DNA of 64,000 nt from Gandjariella thermophila (lineage in GTDB: Bacteria > Actinomycetota > Actinomycetes > Mycobacteriales > Pseudonocardiaceae): NCBI RefSeq assembly GCF_005405885.1, contig NZ_BJFL01000008.1, positions 1-64,000 of the forward strand, read 5' to 3'. Below the pieces are notes generated by a model. It ran no database searches and had not been told where the DNA came from. It worked only from the letters and a program-made list of their open reading frames with translations. Below are positions 39,276 to 48,117 of this stretch, piece by piece (the stretch's first letter is position 1; every line of letters begins with the position of its first letter). A program made the position numbers and the translations under genes.

Positions 39276-39293
39276 TCGTCTCAACATCGAGAC
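39276..39293 (-). promoter_or_regulatory. Second, weaker TetR operator
   Basis: TCGTCTCAA (39276-39284) repeats one arm of the main operator exactly, and GTCTC/GAGAC (39278-39293) form a dyad. It lies just before the decarboxylase start. Confidence 0.5.
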
Positions 39294-39308
39294 TTTAGTT
39301 ATTCTGTT

Positions 39309-39328
39309 TTGAGACGATCTCGTCTCAA
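39309..39328. promoter_or_regulatory. TetR operator TTGAGACGATCTCGTCTCAA
   Basis: Nine-base arms mirror each other around two central bases. It sits between the divergent decarboxylase and TetR genes and overlaps the likely -35 of the tetR promoter (TATGCT at 39330-39335 as -10, six bases before the GTG). Binding here would repress both directions. Confidence 0.75.
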
Positions 39329-39341
39329 CTATGCTGTGGCG

Positions 39342-39926
39342 GTGCCTCAGCGTCAAGCCGCCGATGAGTCGCTGCTGCGGGCGACCGCGGATGCGATCGT
39401 GAAGTGGGGCGTGACCGGCGTCACCCTGGAACGGATCGCCGCCGAGGCCGGTATGTCCCGGGCGACGATCTACCGGCGCGGCGTGTCCTGCGAGCAACTG
39501 GTGGACGCCCTGGTCACCCGGATGCGGCAGGGTTTCCGCGACGCGGTGTGGCCGGCGCTGACCGCCCCGGGCACCGCCGCCGACCGGCTGCGGGCCGCGC
39601 TGGACGGGCTGTGGCAGCTCGCCGAGGAATACCTGGCCCTGATGGCCAACATGTTCACCGCGGACGACGAGGAGTTGCACCGGGAGGCCGCGGACGGTCT
39701 GGTGGTGGACGTGTTCGCGGAACCCTTCGAGCGGCTGCTGCGGGACGGCGCCGCGGACGGCACGCTGCGTGACCTGTCGCCCACGGTCACCGCGACCGCG
39801 TTGCTCAGCACCGCCGGCTGGGGGTACATCCACCTGCGCGCGCACCACGGGTGGAGCCCGGAACGGACCCGTGCCGCCGTGCTGGACCTGCTCCTGCGCG
39901 GGGTGCTCGCCGAGCCGGCGGGGTAA
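39342..39926 (+). CDS. TetR family transcriptional regulator
   Basis: GTG at 39342 gives 194 residues. The N-terminal helix-turn-helix is visible (VTGVTLERIAAEAGMSRATI followed by YRRGVSCEQLV), and the C-terminal helical ligand domain contains GWGYIHLRAHHGWSPERTR. It is divergent from the decarboxylase operon, with the perfect 9-2-9 palindrome between them as its probable binding site. The unknown inducer may be the substrate or product of that operon. In-frame starts further upstream would overlap the operator. Confidence 0.9.
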   Translation: MPQRQAADESLLRATADAIVKWGVTGVTLERIAAEAGMSRATIYRRGVSCEQLVDALVTRMRQGFRDAVWPALTAPGTAADRLRAALDGLWQLAEEYLALMANMFTADDEELHREAADGLVVDVFAEPFERLLRDGAADGTLRDLSPTVTATALLSTAGWGYIHLRAHHGWSPERTRAAVLDLLLRGVLAEPAG

Positions 39927-39962
39927 CCGCGCGGCGGCGCCTACCGCGCGTTCCGCGCGGGG

Positions 39963-41270
39963 TCAGCGCACCGCGCCGAGCACGGCCCAGTGGCCGGAAC
40001 GGGTCCGGCCGACCACCGCGACCAGCCGCAGCAGCATGAACGCGGCCAGCCCCGTCCAGATGCCGAGCAGACCCCAGCCGAACGCCAGCGACGCCCAGAT
40101 CAGCGGCAGGAAGCCGCAGCCCGCGGCGGTCAGGGTGGCGGTGCGCAGGAAGGCCGCGTCGCCCGCGCCGAGCAGCACGCCGTCCAGGGCGAACACCACC
40201 CCGGCCACCGGTTGCAGCGCGACGAAGAACCACCAGGCGTGCGGGATCTCGGCGAGCACCCCGGCGTCGGTGGTGAACGCCCTGGGCAGCAGCCTGGCCA
40301 GCGCGGCGAACAGCACTCCGAGCCCGACGCCCAGGCCGAGGCCGTAGCCGGTGACCTGCCAGGCCACGCCCCGGGCGCGGCGCTCGTCCCCGCCGCCAAG
40401 GGCGGCACCGACCAGCGACTGCGCCGCGATAGCCAGCGAGTCCAGCACGAGCGCGAGGAACGACCACAACTGCAGCACGACCTGATGCGCGGCCACCGCG
40501 TCGGTGGACGTGCGGGCCGCCACCGAGGCGGCCGAGACGAAGCAGGCCTGGAAGCCGAGGCTACGCAGCACCAGGTCACGGCCCAGCCCGAGTTGGGCGC
40601 GCATGCTGGCGGGCACCGGTCGCAGCGGCACCCGCTCCACCAGCAGCGCCCGCAGGAACAGGCCGGCGGCCACGGTCTGGGCGACCACGTTGGCCACCGC
40701 CGACCCGGCCAGCCCCCAGTGCAGCCCGAACACCAGCACCGGGTTGAGCGCGGCGGACAGCCCGTTGCCGGCGAGCACGTAACGCAGCGGCCGTACGGTG
40801 TCCTGCACGCCGCGCATCCAGCCATTGCCGGCCATGGCGACCAGCACCAGCGGCGCGCCGAGCAGGCTGATCCGCAGCCAGCTCACCGCCGCGGCGGCCA
40901 CCGCGCCGCTGCCGGCCAGCGCGCCGGCCAGCGGAGCAGCGAGCAGTTCGCCGAGCACCAGTACCCCCAGCCCGACGGCCAGCCCCAGCCAGGTGGCCTG
41001 CACTCCCTCGGCAACCGCCTCCGCCCGCCGGCCGGCGCCGTGCAACCGGGCGGTGCGCGCCGTGGTGCCGTAGGAGAGGAAGGTGAGCTGGGTGGAGACC
41101 TGGGTGAGGATCACGCCGCCGAGCGCGAGGCCGGCCAGCGGCAGCGCCCCCAGGTGCCCGACCACGGCGGTGTCCACCAGCACGTACAGCGGTTCGGCCG
41201 CGAGCACGCCGAGCGCGGGCACGGCCAGGCCGAGCACCCGCCGCGCGGAGACCCGCTCGGTCGTGTCCAT
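39963..41270 (-). CDS. MATE family efflux transporter (DinF-type)
   Basis: ATG at 41270 with GGGGGGAGGG upstream gives 435 residues with about 12 membrane segments. The N-terminal PLYVLVDTAVVGHLGALPLA and the internal repeat around AVAAHQVVLQLWSFLALVLD match the DinF group of MATE proteins, which export cationic drugs using ion gradients. Its position beyond nrnA and rbfA follows M. tuberculosis dinF (Rv2836c). The substrate is unknown. Confidence 0.92.
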   Translation of the reverse strand: MDTTERVSARRVLGLAVPALGVLAAEPLYVLVDTAVVGHLGALPLAGLALGGVILTQVSTQLTFLSYGTTARTARLHGAGRRAEAVAEGVQATWLGLAVGLGVLVLGELLAAPLAGALAGSGAVAAAAVSWLRISLLGAPLVLVAMAGNGWMRGVQDTVRPLRYVLAGNGLSAALNPVLVFGLHWGLAGSAVANVVAQTVAAGLFLRALLVERVPLRPVPASMRAQLGLGRDLVLRSLGFQACFVSAASVAARTSTDAVAAHQVVLQLWSFLALVLDSLAIAAQSLVGAALGGGDERRARGVAWQVTGYGLGLGVGLGVLFAALARLLPRAFTTDAGVLAEIPHAWWFFVALQPVAGVVFALDGVLLGAGDAAFLRTATLTAAGCGFLPLIWASLAFGWGLLGIWTGLAAFMLLRLVAVVGRTRSGHWAVLGAVR

Positions 41271-41336
41271 GCACCCTCCCCCCGGTAATGACCGCTCGCT
41301 CAGTACGCTCCTGACAGGGTAGGGTAAGGACCGGAT

Positions 41337-41870
41337 ATGGACAACGCCGATTACTTGGACGTGGCGCTGCGGCTGGCCAACAGCGACCTGGCCGACCTGG
41401 AAACGCTGCGCGCGGCGCTGCACGACGAGCCGTGGTGGGCCGGCCGCGCGGGCGAGGCCGACCTGGCGGTACTGCGCGAGGTCGCCGGCGGGCTGCGCCG
41501 CGCGCTCGCCGCCGCGGTGTCCGGGGCCGCCGACGCCGTGCTGCGCGAGATCAACGCGCTGCTCGCGGCGCACCCGCCGCGGCCCCGGCTGTCCGCGGGG
41601 CACCAGCCGGCCGGTGCGGCGCCGAACTGGCACGTGCACGTCGCGGACGTGGACGCGCCGCCGGCGCGGGAGGTGGCCGCCGCGGCGGCGTGGGGGCTGG
41701 CCCAGGGCATCGTGCGGCACGGCACGTCCCGCTGGGGCCGGTGCGCGGCGGAGGGGTGCGCCGCCTTCTTCCTCGACACCTCGACCAACCGGGCCAGGCG
41801 GTTCTGCTCGGCGCGCTGCGCGAACCGCATGCACGTGGCCGCGTTCCGCGCCCGCCGCCGCCCGACCTGA
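41337..41870 (+). CDS. CGNR zinc finger (ABATE-type) protein
   Basis: A 177-residue protein. The C-terminal zinc finger RWGRCAAEGCAAFFLDTS, then RRFCSARCANRMHVAAFR, is the CGNR treble-clef pattern with the four Cys near 137, 142, 157 and 161. The N-terminal half is the stress-related ABATE domain found in actinomycete transcription regulators. It diverges from the MATE gene; TAGGGT shortly before the start may be its -10. Its targets are unknown. Confidence 0.88.
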   Translation: MDNADYLDVALRLANSDLADLETLRAALHDEPWWAGRAGEADLAVLREVAGGLRRALAAAVSGAADAVLREINALLAAHPPRPRLSAGHQPAGAAPNWHVHVADVDAPPAREVAAAAAWGLAQGIVRHGTSRWGRCAAEGCAAFFLDTSTNRARRFCSARCANRMHVAAFRARRRPT

Positions 41871-41968
41871 TCTCGCCGTGGCCGCTTCGTGTGCCCCTTC
41901 CCCCGGGGCGGCAACGGCGATCCTGCCACGTCTCGCCCGGGTGCCGGTGCCGATCGGGCACCCGCCGG

Positions 41969-42376
41969 TCAGCTCGCCAGCGGCTCCACGGTGACCCCGA
42001 CGGCTTCGTAAGTAGCAGTGGCCCGCTGGTCGAGGCTCATCAGGGTGGCTTGGTGCTCGGCTGCGGTGAAGGCGATCAAGGCATCGTAGGCCGGGCCGCC
42101 GAGAATCTGGCCGGCTGCCACCGTGGCAAGGAACTCCTGGTAGCCCGTCTCGGAGAGGGTGAGGAATAGCTCGGTGAACCGTTCGGTGACGAAGGCGTGC
42201 ACGATCGACGGCTGCGCACGGTGCGGAGGTGGCAGGCGGGTCAGGACGGAGTAGGCCTCGACCGCCGCGTGCGCGACCAGACGTGGCCGGGTTGCCAGGG
42301 CCTTCCGAGCGACCGCATGGTGCTCGTGCCAGCTCGCGAAGGCGGCGATGACGACGCTGGAATCAGCCGCCCTCAT
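41969..42376 (-). CDS. PIN-domain toxin (VapC-like)
   Basis: A 135-residue PIN-domain protein: RAADSSVVIAAFASWHEHHA with the first Asp near residue 5, VAHAAVEAYSVLTRL near 37 and GGPAYDALIAFTAAEH near 92, giving the acidic metal-site pattern. It should be an RNase toxin neutralised by the AbrB-like protein. Its ATG overlaps the antitoxin stop by four bases. The pair sits between dinF/CGNR and nrnA, where M. tuberculosis has no insertion. Confidence 0.87.
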   Translation of the reverse strand: MRAADSSVVIAAFASWHEHHAVARKALATRPRLVAHAAVEAYSVLTRLPPPHRAQPSIVHAFVTERFTELFLTLSETGYQEFLATVAAGQILGGPAYDALIAFTAAEHQATLMSLDQRATATYEAVGVTVEPLAS

Positions 42377-42618
42377 CGCCGCGTGCGCTCCAGCGTGTCT
42401 CGCACCATGTCGGCGGTCAGCACGGGCATGTCGGTATCGGCGACGGCAACCACCCCTTCGCCGTCGTCGACCAGCCGCATCGGTGTGGGCGCCGGGACGA
42501 TCTCGATTCGCCCGTCACGCTCCATGATCTCCAGAGGCTGGCCCGCCGTCAGGCCGAGCGTGTCCCGCAACGCTTTGGGAATGACAACGCGCCCGGCAGC
42601 GTCGATGGCAGTCCTCAT
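42373..42618 (-). CDS. AbrB/SpoVT-type antitoxin
   Basis: An 81-residue protein with the swapped-hairpin DNA-binding domain TAIDAAGRVVIPKALRDTLG followed by LTAGQPLEIMERDGRIEIVP at residues 3-43. The C-terminus (TDMPVLTADMVRDTLERTRR) likely binds the PIN toxin. It is first in the two-gene module and should repress its own promoter. Confidence 0.9.
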   Translation of the reverse strand: MRTAIDAAGRVVIPKALRDTLGLTAGQPLEIMERDGRIEIVPAPTPMRLVDDGEGVVAVADTDMPVLTADMVRDTLERTRR

Positions 42619-42676
42619 GCCAGAAATCTACCACCAACCCGGTCGTGCACCCGGTATCCAGGTGCCGGGCATCGGT

Positions 42677-43792
42677 CTAGAGCAGCGGGGCGTGGTCCAG
42701 GGCGGTACGCAGGGCGGCGAGCACGTCGGCGGCGGTGCCTTCCGCGGTGAAGCCGGCGGCGAGCCGGTGTCCCCCGCCGCCCAGCGCTTCCGCCGCGGCC
42801 CGCACGTCCAGCCGGCTCACCGCGCGCAGCGACACCGACCAGCGCTCCGGCCCGATCTCCTTGAGCACCGCGGCCACCTCCGCCTCTGCGGTGGACCGCA
42901 CCACGTCGATCACGCTGTCCACCTCCTGGCTGCCCAGCCCGTCGGCGTCGGCGGCGCGCACTACCGCGTGCACCAGGCCGAGACCGCGCGCCGCGTGCGG
43001 GTCCAGCTCGGCGCGGGCGAGCACGACGGACAGCATGCGCAGCCAGCCGAACGGGTGGGTGTCCATCAGCGGCCGCACGGTGGCGGCGGCGTCCACCCCG
43101 GCGGACAGCAACCGGGCGGCCACCCGGTGCGCCTCCGGGCCGGCATGCCGGAAGGCGCGGGTGTCGGTGACCAGCCCGGCGTACAGGCAGCGGGCGGTCG
43201 CCGCGTCCAGCGGCACGCCCAGCGCGTCCACCAGCCGCAGCGCGAGCAGCGCGGTGGCCTCGACGTGCTCGTCCACCACGTGCTGGGTGCCGTACCGGGT
43301 GTTGGACGCGTGGTGGTCCACCACGATCACCTCGCCGCCGGCGGCGACGGTGGCGGCCACCCGGTCGCCCAGCGAGCCCAGCCGGTCGACGCTGCCGGTG
43401 TCCAGGGCGACCAGCACCGGCGGCGCCTCGGGCACCGCGGCGGCCGGCACCAGCAGCCCGGCCACGTCCAGCGCGCGCAGCGCCTCCGGCGCGTCACCGG
43501 GATCGCCGAAGGACACCCGCACGCGCACCCCGCGCCGGTGCAGCGCAAGGCCCAGGGCGAGCGCGCTGCCCAGCGCGTCCGCGTCCGGGTTGACGTGCGC
43601 CAGCAGCGTGACCTCGGGCGCGGCAGCCAGCGTCGCGGCCGCCCGGCGCACCGCGTCGGCCAGCGGACCGCCCGCGCGGCGCGGTTCAGCGGCGTCGACC
43701 GCCGCCTCGGGGACGCGGGCGTCGGCGGGATCGCTGACCGCCGGCACGGGGGAACGTGCGTCGGCGGGCGGCTCGGTACCCGGCATGCTCAC
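42677..43792 (-). CDS. nrnA: DHH/DHHA1 phosphoesterase (NrnA-type)
   Basis: A 371-residue DHH-family enzyme that degrades nanoRNAs and dephosphorylates pAp in related bacteria. Motifs are LLAHVNPDADALGSALALG near residue 65, VALDTGSVDRLG near 127, the signature VDHHASNTRYG near 157, and DHHA1-type GGGGHRLAAGF near 340. The first 40 residues are a variable Pro/Ala-rich extension; several starts are possible. It follows rbfA as in M. tuberculosis (Rv2837c). Confidence 0.92.
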   Translation of the reverse strand: MSMPGTEPPADARSPVPAVSDPADARVPEAAVDAAEPRRAGGPLADAVRRAAATLAAAPEVTLLAHVNPDADALGSALALGLALHRRGVRVRVSFGDPGDAPEALRALDVAGLLVPAAAVPEAPPVLVALDTGSVDRLGSLGDRVAATVAAGGEVIVVDHHASNTRYGTQHVVDEHVEATALLALRLVDALGVPLDAATARCLYAGLVTDTRAFRHAGPEAHRVAARLLSAGVDAAATVRPLMDTHPFGWLRMLSVVLARAELDPHAARGLGLVHAVVRAADADGLGSQEVDSVIDVVRSTAEAEVAAVLKEIGPERWSVSLRAVSRLDVRAAAEALGGGGHRLAAGFTAEGTAADVLAALRTALDHAPLL

Positions 43793-43826
43793 CAGGGCAC
43801 CCTAGTGCGCACCGGGACGAGCACTG

Positions 43827-44303
43827 TCATGCACCTCGGGCGGCGCCGCCGTCCTCGTCATCCTCGTCGGCGTCCCGCGGCGCCCGGTACGGGTCGGCCT
43901 CGCCGGCCGGCTGGGCCGCCGAGGCGATCCGGGCCACCTCGGCGTCCGCCTCCCGCGCGCGGGCCAGCAACTCGTCGATGCGCTGCGCGCTGGCCGGCAC
44001 GCTGTCCGGCACGAACGTCAGGGTCGGGGTGAACCGCACCCCGGTGCGCTGCCCGACCAGGGTGCGCAGCACGCCCTTAGCCCCCTCCAGCGCGGACGCG
44101 GCACCCGCGGTGTCGGGTTCGGCGTCCAGGCTGTCGCCGAGCACCGTGTAGTACACGGTGGCGTCCCGCAGGTCGGCGGTGATCCTGGCGTCGGTGATGG
44201 TGACCTTCGCCAGCCGGGGGTCCTTCACCTCGTGTTCCAGCGCGGACGCGACGATCTGCGCGATGCGCTTGGCGAGCCTGCGGGCGCGGGCCGGATCGAC
44301 CAC
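43827..44303 (-). CDS. rbfA: Ribosome-binding factor A
   Basis: A 158-residue 30S-maturation factor. The KH-like domain has [20 protein letters not shown] near residue 12, [20 protein letters not shown] near 34, and [20 protein letters not shown] near 90; the C-terminus is acidic. It lies after infB and the DUF503 gene, the usual actinomycete order. Confidence 0.95.
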   Translation of the reverse strand: MVDPARARRLAKRIAQIVASALEHEVKDPRLAKVTITDARITADLRDATVYYTVLGDSLDAEPDTAGAASALEGAKGVLRTLVGQRTGVRFTPTLTFVPDSVPASAQRIDELLARAREADAEVARIASAAQPAGEADPYRAPRDADEDDEDGGAARGA

Positions 44304-44332
44304 GGCGCTCCTCCTCGTTCGAATATGGGTGG

Positions 44333-44626
44333 TTAGTCCTCCGGGCCGAACAGGCGGTGCCGGGCGGACAGCAGCTCCAGCTCGGGGCGTGCGGCGACCA
44401 GCCGCTCGCAGGCGTCGAGCAGGGTGGTGACGTGGGACGCCTCGGCGGCCACCGCGGCGATCCCGATCAGCGCGCGCCGGTGCAGGTCCAGGTGGCCGGC
44501 CTCGGCCACGGTGACCTCGAACCGGCGCCGCAGCTCGGCGATCACCGGCCGTACCGCGGAGCGCTTCTGCTTGAGCGAGCGGACGTCCCCGAGCAGCACG
44601 TCCAGCTCCAGGGAACCGACGAACAC
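44333..44626 (-). CDS. DUF503 domain-containing protein
   Basis: GTG at 44626 follows GGAGGGGAGGA and gives 97 residues. The sequence [20 protein letters not shown] then [20 protein letters not shown], with a C-terminal [18 protein letters not shown], is typical of DUF503 proteins, small ferredoxin-like-fold proteins often between infB and rbfA. The function is unknown; the context suggests ribosome assembly. Confidence 0.88.
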   Translation of the reverse strand: MFVGSLELDVLLGDVRSLKQKRSAVRPVIAELRRRFEVTVAEAGHLDLHRRALIGIAAVAAEASHVTTLLDACERLVAARPELELLSARHRLFGPED

Positions 44627-44649
44627 GGTCCTCCCCTCCCGGCGCGGCC

Positions 44650-44677
44650 CCGGGGCCGGTCGCGCGACCGGCCCCGG
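44650..44677 (-). terminator. Palindromic hairpin between infB and DUF503 genes
   Basis: A 28-base perfect palindrome (arms CCGGGGCCGGTC and its complement around CGCG) starts 15 bases after the infB stop. It may terminate or attenuate transcription, or stabilise the infB message, before DUF503-rbfA. Confidence 0.6.
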
Positions 44678-44691
44678 AAACCGCACGGGAA

Positions 44692-47658
44692 TCAGCTGCG
44701 CGGCTTCTCGCGCATCTCGTAGGTCTCGATGATGTCGTCGACCTTGAGGTCGTTGTACGAACCCAGGGTGAGACCGCACTCGAAACCTTCGCGGACCTCG
44801 GTGACGTCGTCCTTGAACCGCCGCAGCGACGACACCGGCAGGTTCTCCGCGATCACCGCGTTGTCCCGCAGCAGCCGAGCCCTGGCGTTCCGCCGGATCT
44901 CGCCGGAGAGCACCATGCAACCCGCGATGGTGCCGACCTTGGAGGAGCGGAACAGGTCGCGGACCTCGGCCCGGCCGAGCTGCACCTCCTCGTACACCGG
45001 CTTGAGCATGCCCTTGAGGGCCTGCTCGATCTCCTCGATCGCCTGGTAGATCACCGAGTAGTAGCGGATCTCCACGCCCTCGCGGTTGGCCATCTCGGTG
45101 GCCTTGCGCTCGGCCCGCACGTTGAAGCCGAGCACGATGGTGTTCTCCGCGGTGGCCAGGTTGATGTCGCTCTCGGTGATGGCACCGACGCCGCGGTGGA
45201 TCACCCGCAGCTCGACCTCGTCACCCACCTCGATCTTCATCAGCGAGTTCTCGAGCGCCTCGACGGTACCCGAGTTGTCGCCCTTGATGATCAGGTTGAG
45301 CTGCCTGGTCTCCTTCAGCGCCGAGTCCAGGTCCTCCAGGCTGATCCGCTTGCGGCGGGTCGCCTGCTGCGCGTTGCGCTCGCGGGCCTGGCGACGGTCG
45401 GCGATCTGCCGGGCGATCCGGTCCTCATCCACGACGAGGAAGTTGTCGCCCGCGCCCGGCACCGAGGTGAACCCGATGACCTGTACCGGCCGCGACGGCA
45501 GCGCCTCGGTGACGTCCTCGCCGTGCTCGTCGACCATCCGCCGGACCCGCCCGTACGCCTCGCCGGCGACGATCGAGTCGCCGATGCGCAGCGTGCCGCG
45601 CTGCACCAGCACGGTGGCCACCGGACCACGGCCGCGGTCCAGGTGCGCCTCGATCGCCACGCCCTGCGCCGGCATGTCCGGGTTGGCCCGAAGGTCGAGC
45701 GCGGCGTCCGCGGTCAGCAGGATCGCCTCGAGCAGCTGGTCGATGTTGGTGCCCTGCTTGGCCGAGATGTCGACGAACATGGTCTCGCCGCCGTACTCCT
45801 CGGCGACCAGGCCGTACTCGGTGAGCTGCTGACGGATCTTGGCGGGGTTCGCCCCCTCCTTGTCGATCTTGTTGACCGCGACCACGATCGGCACGTTGGC
45901 CGCCTGGGCGTGGTTGATCGCCTCCACCGTCTGCGGCATCACGCCGTCGTCGGCCGCCACCACCAGCACGGCGATGTCGGTCGACTTGGCACCGCGGGCA
46001 CGCATGGCGGTGAACGCCTCGTGACCCGGGGTGTCGATGAAGGTGATCAGCCGCTCCTGGCCCTCCAGCGTCGTCGGCACCTGGTAGGCACCGATGTGCT
46101 GGGTGATGCCGCCGGCCTCGCGCTCGTGCACGTTGGTCTTGCGGATCGTGTCCAGCAGCCGGGTCTTACCGTGGTCGACGTGACCCATGACGGTCACCAC
46201 CGGCGGCCGGGCCACGAGGTTCTCCTCGCCGCCCTCGTTCTCGCCGTAGGTGATGTCGAAGGCCTCGAGCAGCTCGCGGTCCTCGTCCTCGGGGCTGACC
46301 ACCTGGACGCGGTAGTTCATCTCCGAGCCGAGCAGCTCCAGCACCTCGTCGGAGACCGACTGCGTCGCGGTGACCATCTCGCCCAGGTGGAACAGCACCT
46401 GGACCAGGGACGCCGGGTTGGCGTTGATCTTCTCCGCGAAGTCGCTCAGCGACGCGCCGCGCGGCAGCCGGATCGTCTCGCCGTTGCCCTTGGGCAGGCG
46501 GACGCCGCCGACGCTGGGCGCCTGCATGTTGTCGAACTCCTGGCGCTTCTGCCGCTTCGACTTGCGGCCCTTGCGCGCCGGGCCACCCGGCCGGCCGAAG
46601 GCGCCCGCGGCGCCACCGCGGCCACCGCCACCGGGACGGCCACGGAAGCCGCCGCCGGCCGGAGCCGGCGCGCCGCCGCCACCGCCACCGCGGAAGCCAC
46701 CGCCACCGCCGCCACCGGGACGGCCACCGCCACCACCGCCACCGCGGAAGCCACCGCCACCGCCGCCACCGGGACGGCCACCACCGCCGGGACGACCACC
46801 GCCGCCACCGGGGCGACCGCCGCCGCCCGCGGGCCGGGACGGCCGCGGCGGCATCATGCCCGGGTTCGGCCGGGGCGGCATCATGCCCGGGTTCGGCCGC
46901 GGACCCGACGGCGCGGAACCGCCGCCGCGCTGCCCGCTCGGCCGGCCCTCGCCGTGCCGCTCCCGGCCCTCACCGTGCCGGCCCTCGCCAGGGCGCCCCT
47001 CAGTGGAGCGGCCGCCACCGGGGCCGCCGGACGGCCGGGACGGCGTGGGACGCGCGGCCGGCGCGTTGGAGCCGACCCCATACGGGTTGTTGCCGATCCG
47101 CGGGGCGCGCGGACCGGGCTTGGGCGCCTGCGGCTTGGGCGGCACCACGCCGGGACCCGGCTTCGGCGCCTGCTGGCGCTGCGACTGGTCGGCGCGCGCC
47201 GCCGGACGCTGCCGGTCCTGCTGCTGCGGGACCTGGCGTTGCACGGGTTCGCTCGCGGCCGGGCGCTGTGCGGCCGGGGTCTCGGTCTTCGGACCGGGCT
47301 TCGGGCCCGGCCTGGGACCCGGCTTCGCGCCCTGGGCCGGCGCGGCCGGCCGCTCGCCGGTCGCCGGGCCGGGCTTGGTCTGGGTCTCGCCCGCCGCGCG
47401 GGCCGAGGGCGCCGCGTCCTGAGTCTGCCCACCCCGGCGTCCGGACGGGCCGGAACGGCCGGCCTTGCCGTTGCCGCGACCGTCCGGACGGTCGGCCTGC
47501 TTGACGAACGACTCGCGCAGCCGCCGCGCCACCGGTGCCTCCACCGTGGACGAGGCGGACTTCACGTACTCGCCCATGTCGGCGAGCTTGCTCAAGACCT
47601 GCTTGCTGGTTACGCCGAGCTCCTTCGCGAGCTCGTGCACGCGGGCTTTGCCTGCCAC
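44692..47658 (-). CDS. infB: Translation initiation factor IF-2
   Basis: A 988-residue GTPase that recruits initiator tRNA to the 30S subunit. GTG at 47658 (AGGAGAG just upstream, sequence [20 protein letters not shown]) matches the usual actinomycete start; ATG at 47670 is less likely. Residues 50-380 are a long low-complexity region rich in Pro, Gln, Arg and Gly, longer than in many bacteria. The G domain has [17 protein letters not shown] near 490, [10 protein letters not shown] near 540 and [13 protein letters not shown] near 595. Domains II-IV follow. Confidence 0.97.
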   Translation of the reverse strand: MAGKARVHELAKELGVTSKQVLSKLADMGEYVKSASSTVEAPVARRLRESFVKQADRPDGRGNGKAGRSGPSGRRGGQTQDAAPSARAAGETQTKPGPATGERPAAPAQGAKPGPRPGPKPGPKTETPAAQRPAASEPVQRQVPQQQDRQRPAARADQSQRQQAPKPGPGVVPPKPQAPKPGPRAPRIGNNPYGVGSNAPAARPTPSRPSGGPGGGRSTEGRPGEGRHGEGRERHGEGRPSGQRGGGSAPSGPRPNPGMMPPRPNPGMMPPRPSRPAGGGGRPGGGGGRPGGGGRPGGGGGGGFRGGGGGGGRPGGGGGGGFRGGGGGGAPAPAGGGFRGRPGGGGRGGAAGAFGRPGGPARKGRKSKRQKRQEFDNMQAPSVGGVRLPKGNGETIRLPRGASLSDFAEKINANPASLVQVLFHLGEMVTATQSVSDEVLELLGSEMNYRVQVVSPEDEDRELLEAFDITYGENEGGEENLVARPPVVTVMGHVDHGKTRLLDTIRKTNVHEREAGGITQHIGAYQVPTTLEGQERLITFIDTPGHEAFTAMRARGAKSTDIAVLVVAADDGVMPQTVEAINHAQAANVPIVVAVNKIDKEGANPAKIRQQLTEYGLVAEEYGGETMFVDISAKQGTNIDQLLEAILLTADAALDLRANPDMPAQGVAIEAHLDRGRGPVATVLVQRGTLRIGDSIVAGEAYGRVRRMVDEHGEDVTEALPSRPVQVIGFTSVPGAGDNFLVVDEDRIARQIADRRQARERNAQQATRRKRISLEDLDSALKETRQLNLIIKGDNSGTVEALENSLMKIEVGDEVELRVIHRGVGAITESDINLATAENTIVLGFNVRAERKATEMANREGVEIRYYSVIYQAIEEIEQALKGMLKPVYEEVQLGRAEVRDLFRSSKVGTIAGCMVLSGEIRRNARARLLRDNAVIAENLPVSSLRRFKDDVTEVREGFECGLTLGSYNDLKVDDIIETYEMREKPRS
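46687..46794. repeat. 54-bp tandem repeat within infB
   Basis: Two successive, nearly identical 54-base units beginning ACCGCGGAAGCC (46687 and 46741) encode an 18-residue Gly-rich block ([18 protein letters not shown]). A further 27-base duplication near 46848-46901 encodes two NPGMMPPRP units. These are likely products of slippage in the IF-2 linker. Confidence 0.75.
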
Positions 47659-47750
47659 TGCTCTCCTCATCTGGTGAGGCCGGGCGGGCAGTCCCGCTCG
47701 ACCTCGTCCTACCGTCGAAGCGCGTTCATGGCTTCAGCTTCACGGCTGAT

Positions 47751-48095
47751 TCATGACGGGTCGACCTGCTTCCTTCTCTGCCGTTCGCGGGCTTCTCCCG
47801 CGGCGGGTGCCGAGCCGAGACGTGTGAGATGGGCGCGGACACCGGCGACATCAGGCGCTCCCCCGACCCGCAGGGCTCGGGAGAATGCCCGCCGCCGCTC
47901 CGCGAGGCGCAGGCACTCCGGATCGAGGTGCAGCCAGGCCCCTCGACCCGGAAGCCGACGCCGAGTGTCGGGAACGACCGCCCCGTCCACGACCACCACA
48001 CGCAACAGCTCCGAGGCCAACGTCCGGGCACGACAGCCCACGCAGGTCCGGACCGGGCCGGACCGCGTGCGCGGCGTTCCCTGGTGTTGAACCAC
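47751..48095 (-). CDS. ylxR: YlxR family protein (DUF448)
   Basis: A 114-residue protein with the DUF448 motifs [20 protein letters not shown] near residue 13 and [20 protein letters not shown] near 50. YlxR lies between nusA and infB in most bacteria and has been linked to RNA binding and RNase P activity. It is 22 bases downstream of nusA. The basic C-terminal tail is longer than usual. Confidence 0.92.
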   Translation of the reverse strand: MVQHQGTPRTRSGPVRTCVGCRARTLASELLRVVVVDGAVVPDTRRRLPGRGAWLHLDPECLRLAERRRAFSRALRVGGAPDVAGVRAHLTRLGSAPAAGEARERQRRKQVDPS

Positions 48096-48117
48096 TGAAG
48101 AGTTTATCTCGTTGCTC

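Noticed and set aside
46600-46905. CRISPR or VNTR array independent of genes
   Set aside because: The repeats keep the infB reading frame and encode its linker.
45196-48090. 964-residue plus-strand frame
   Set aside because: It is the antisense of infB and ylxR; its composition reflects the infB repeats.
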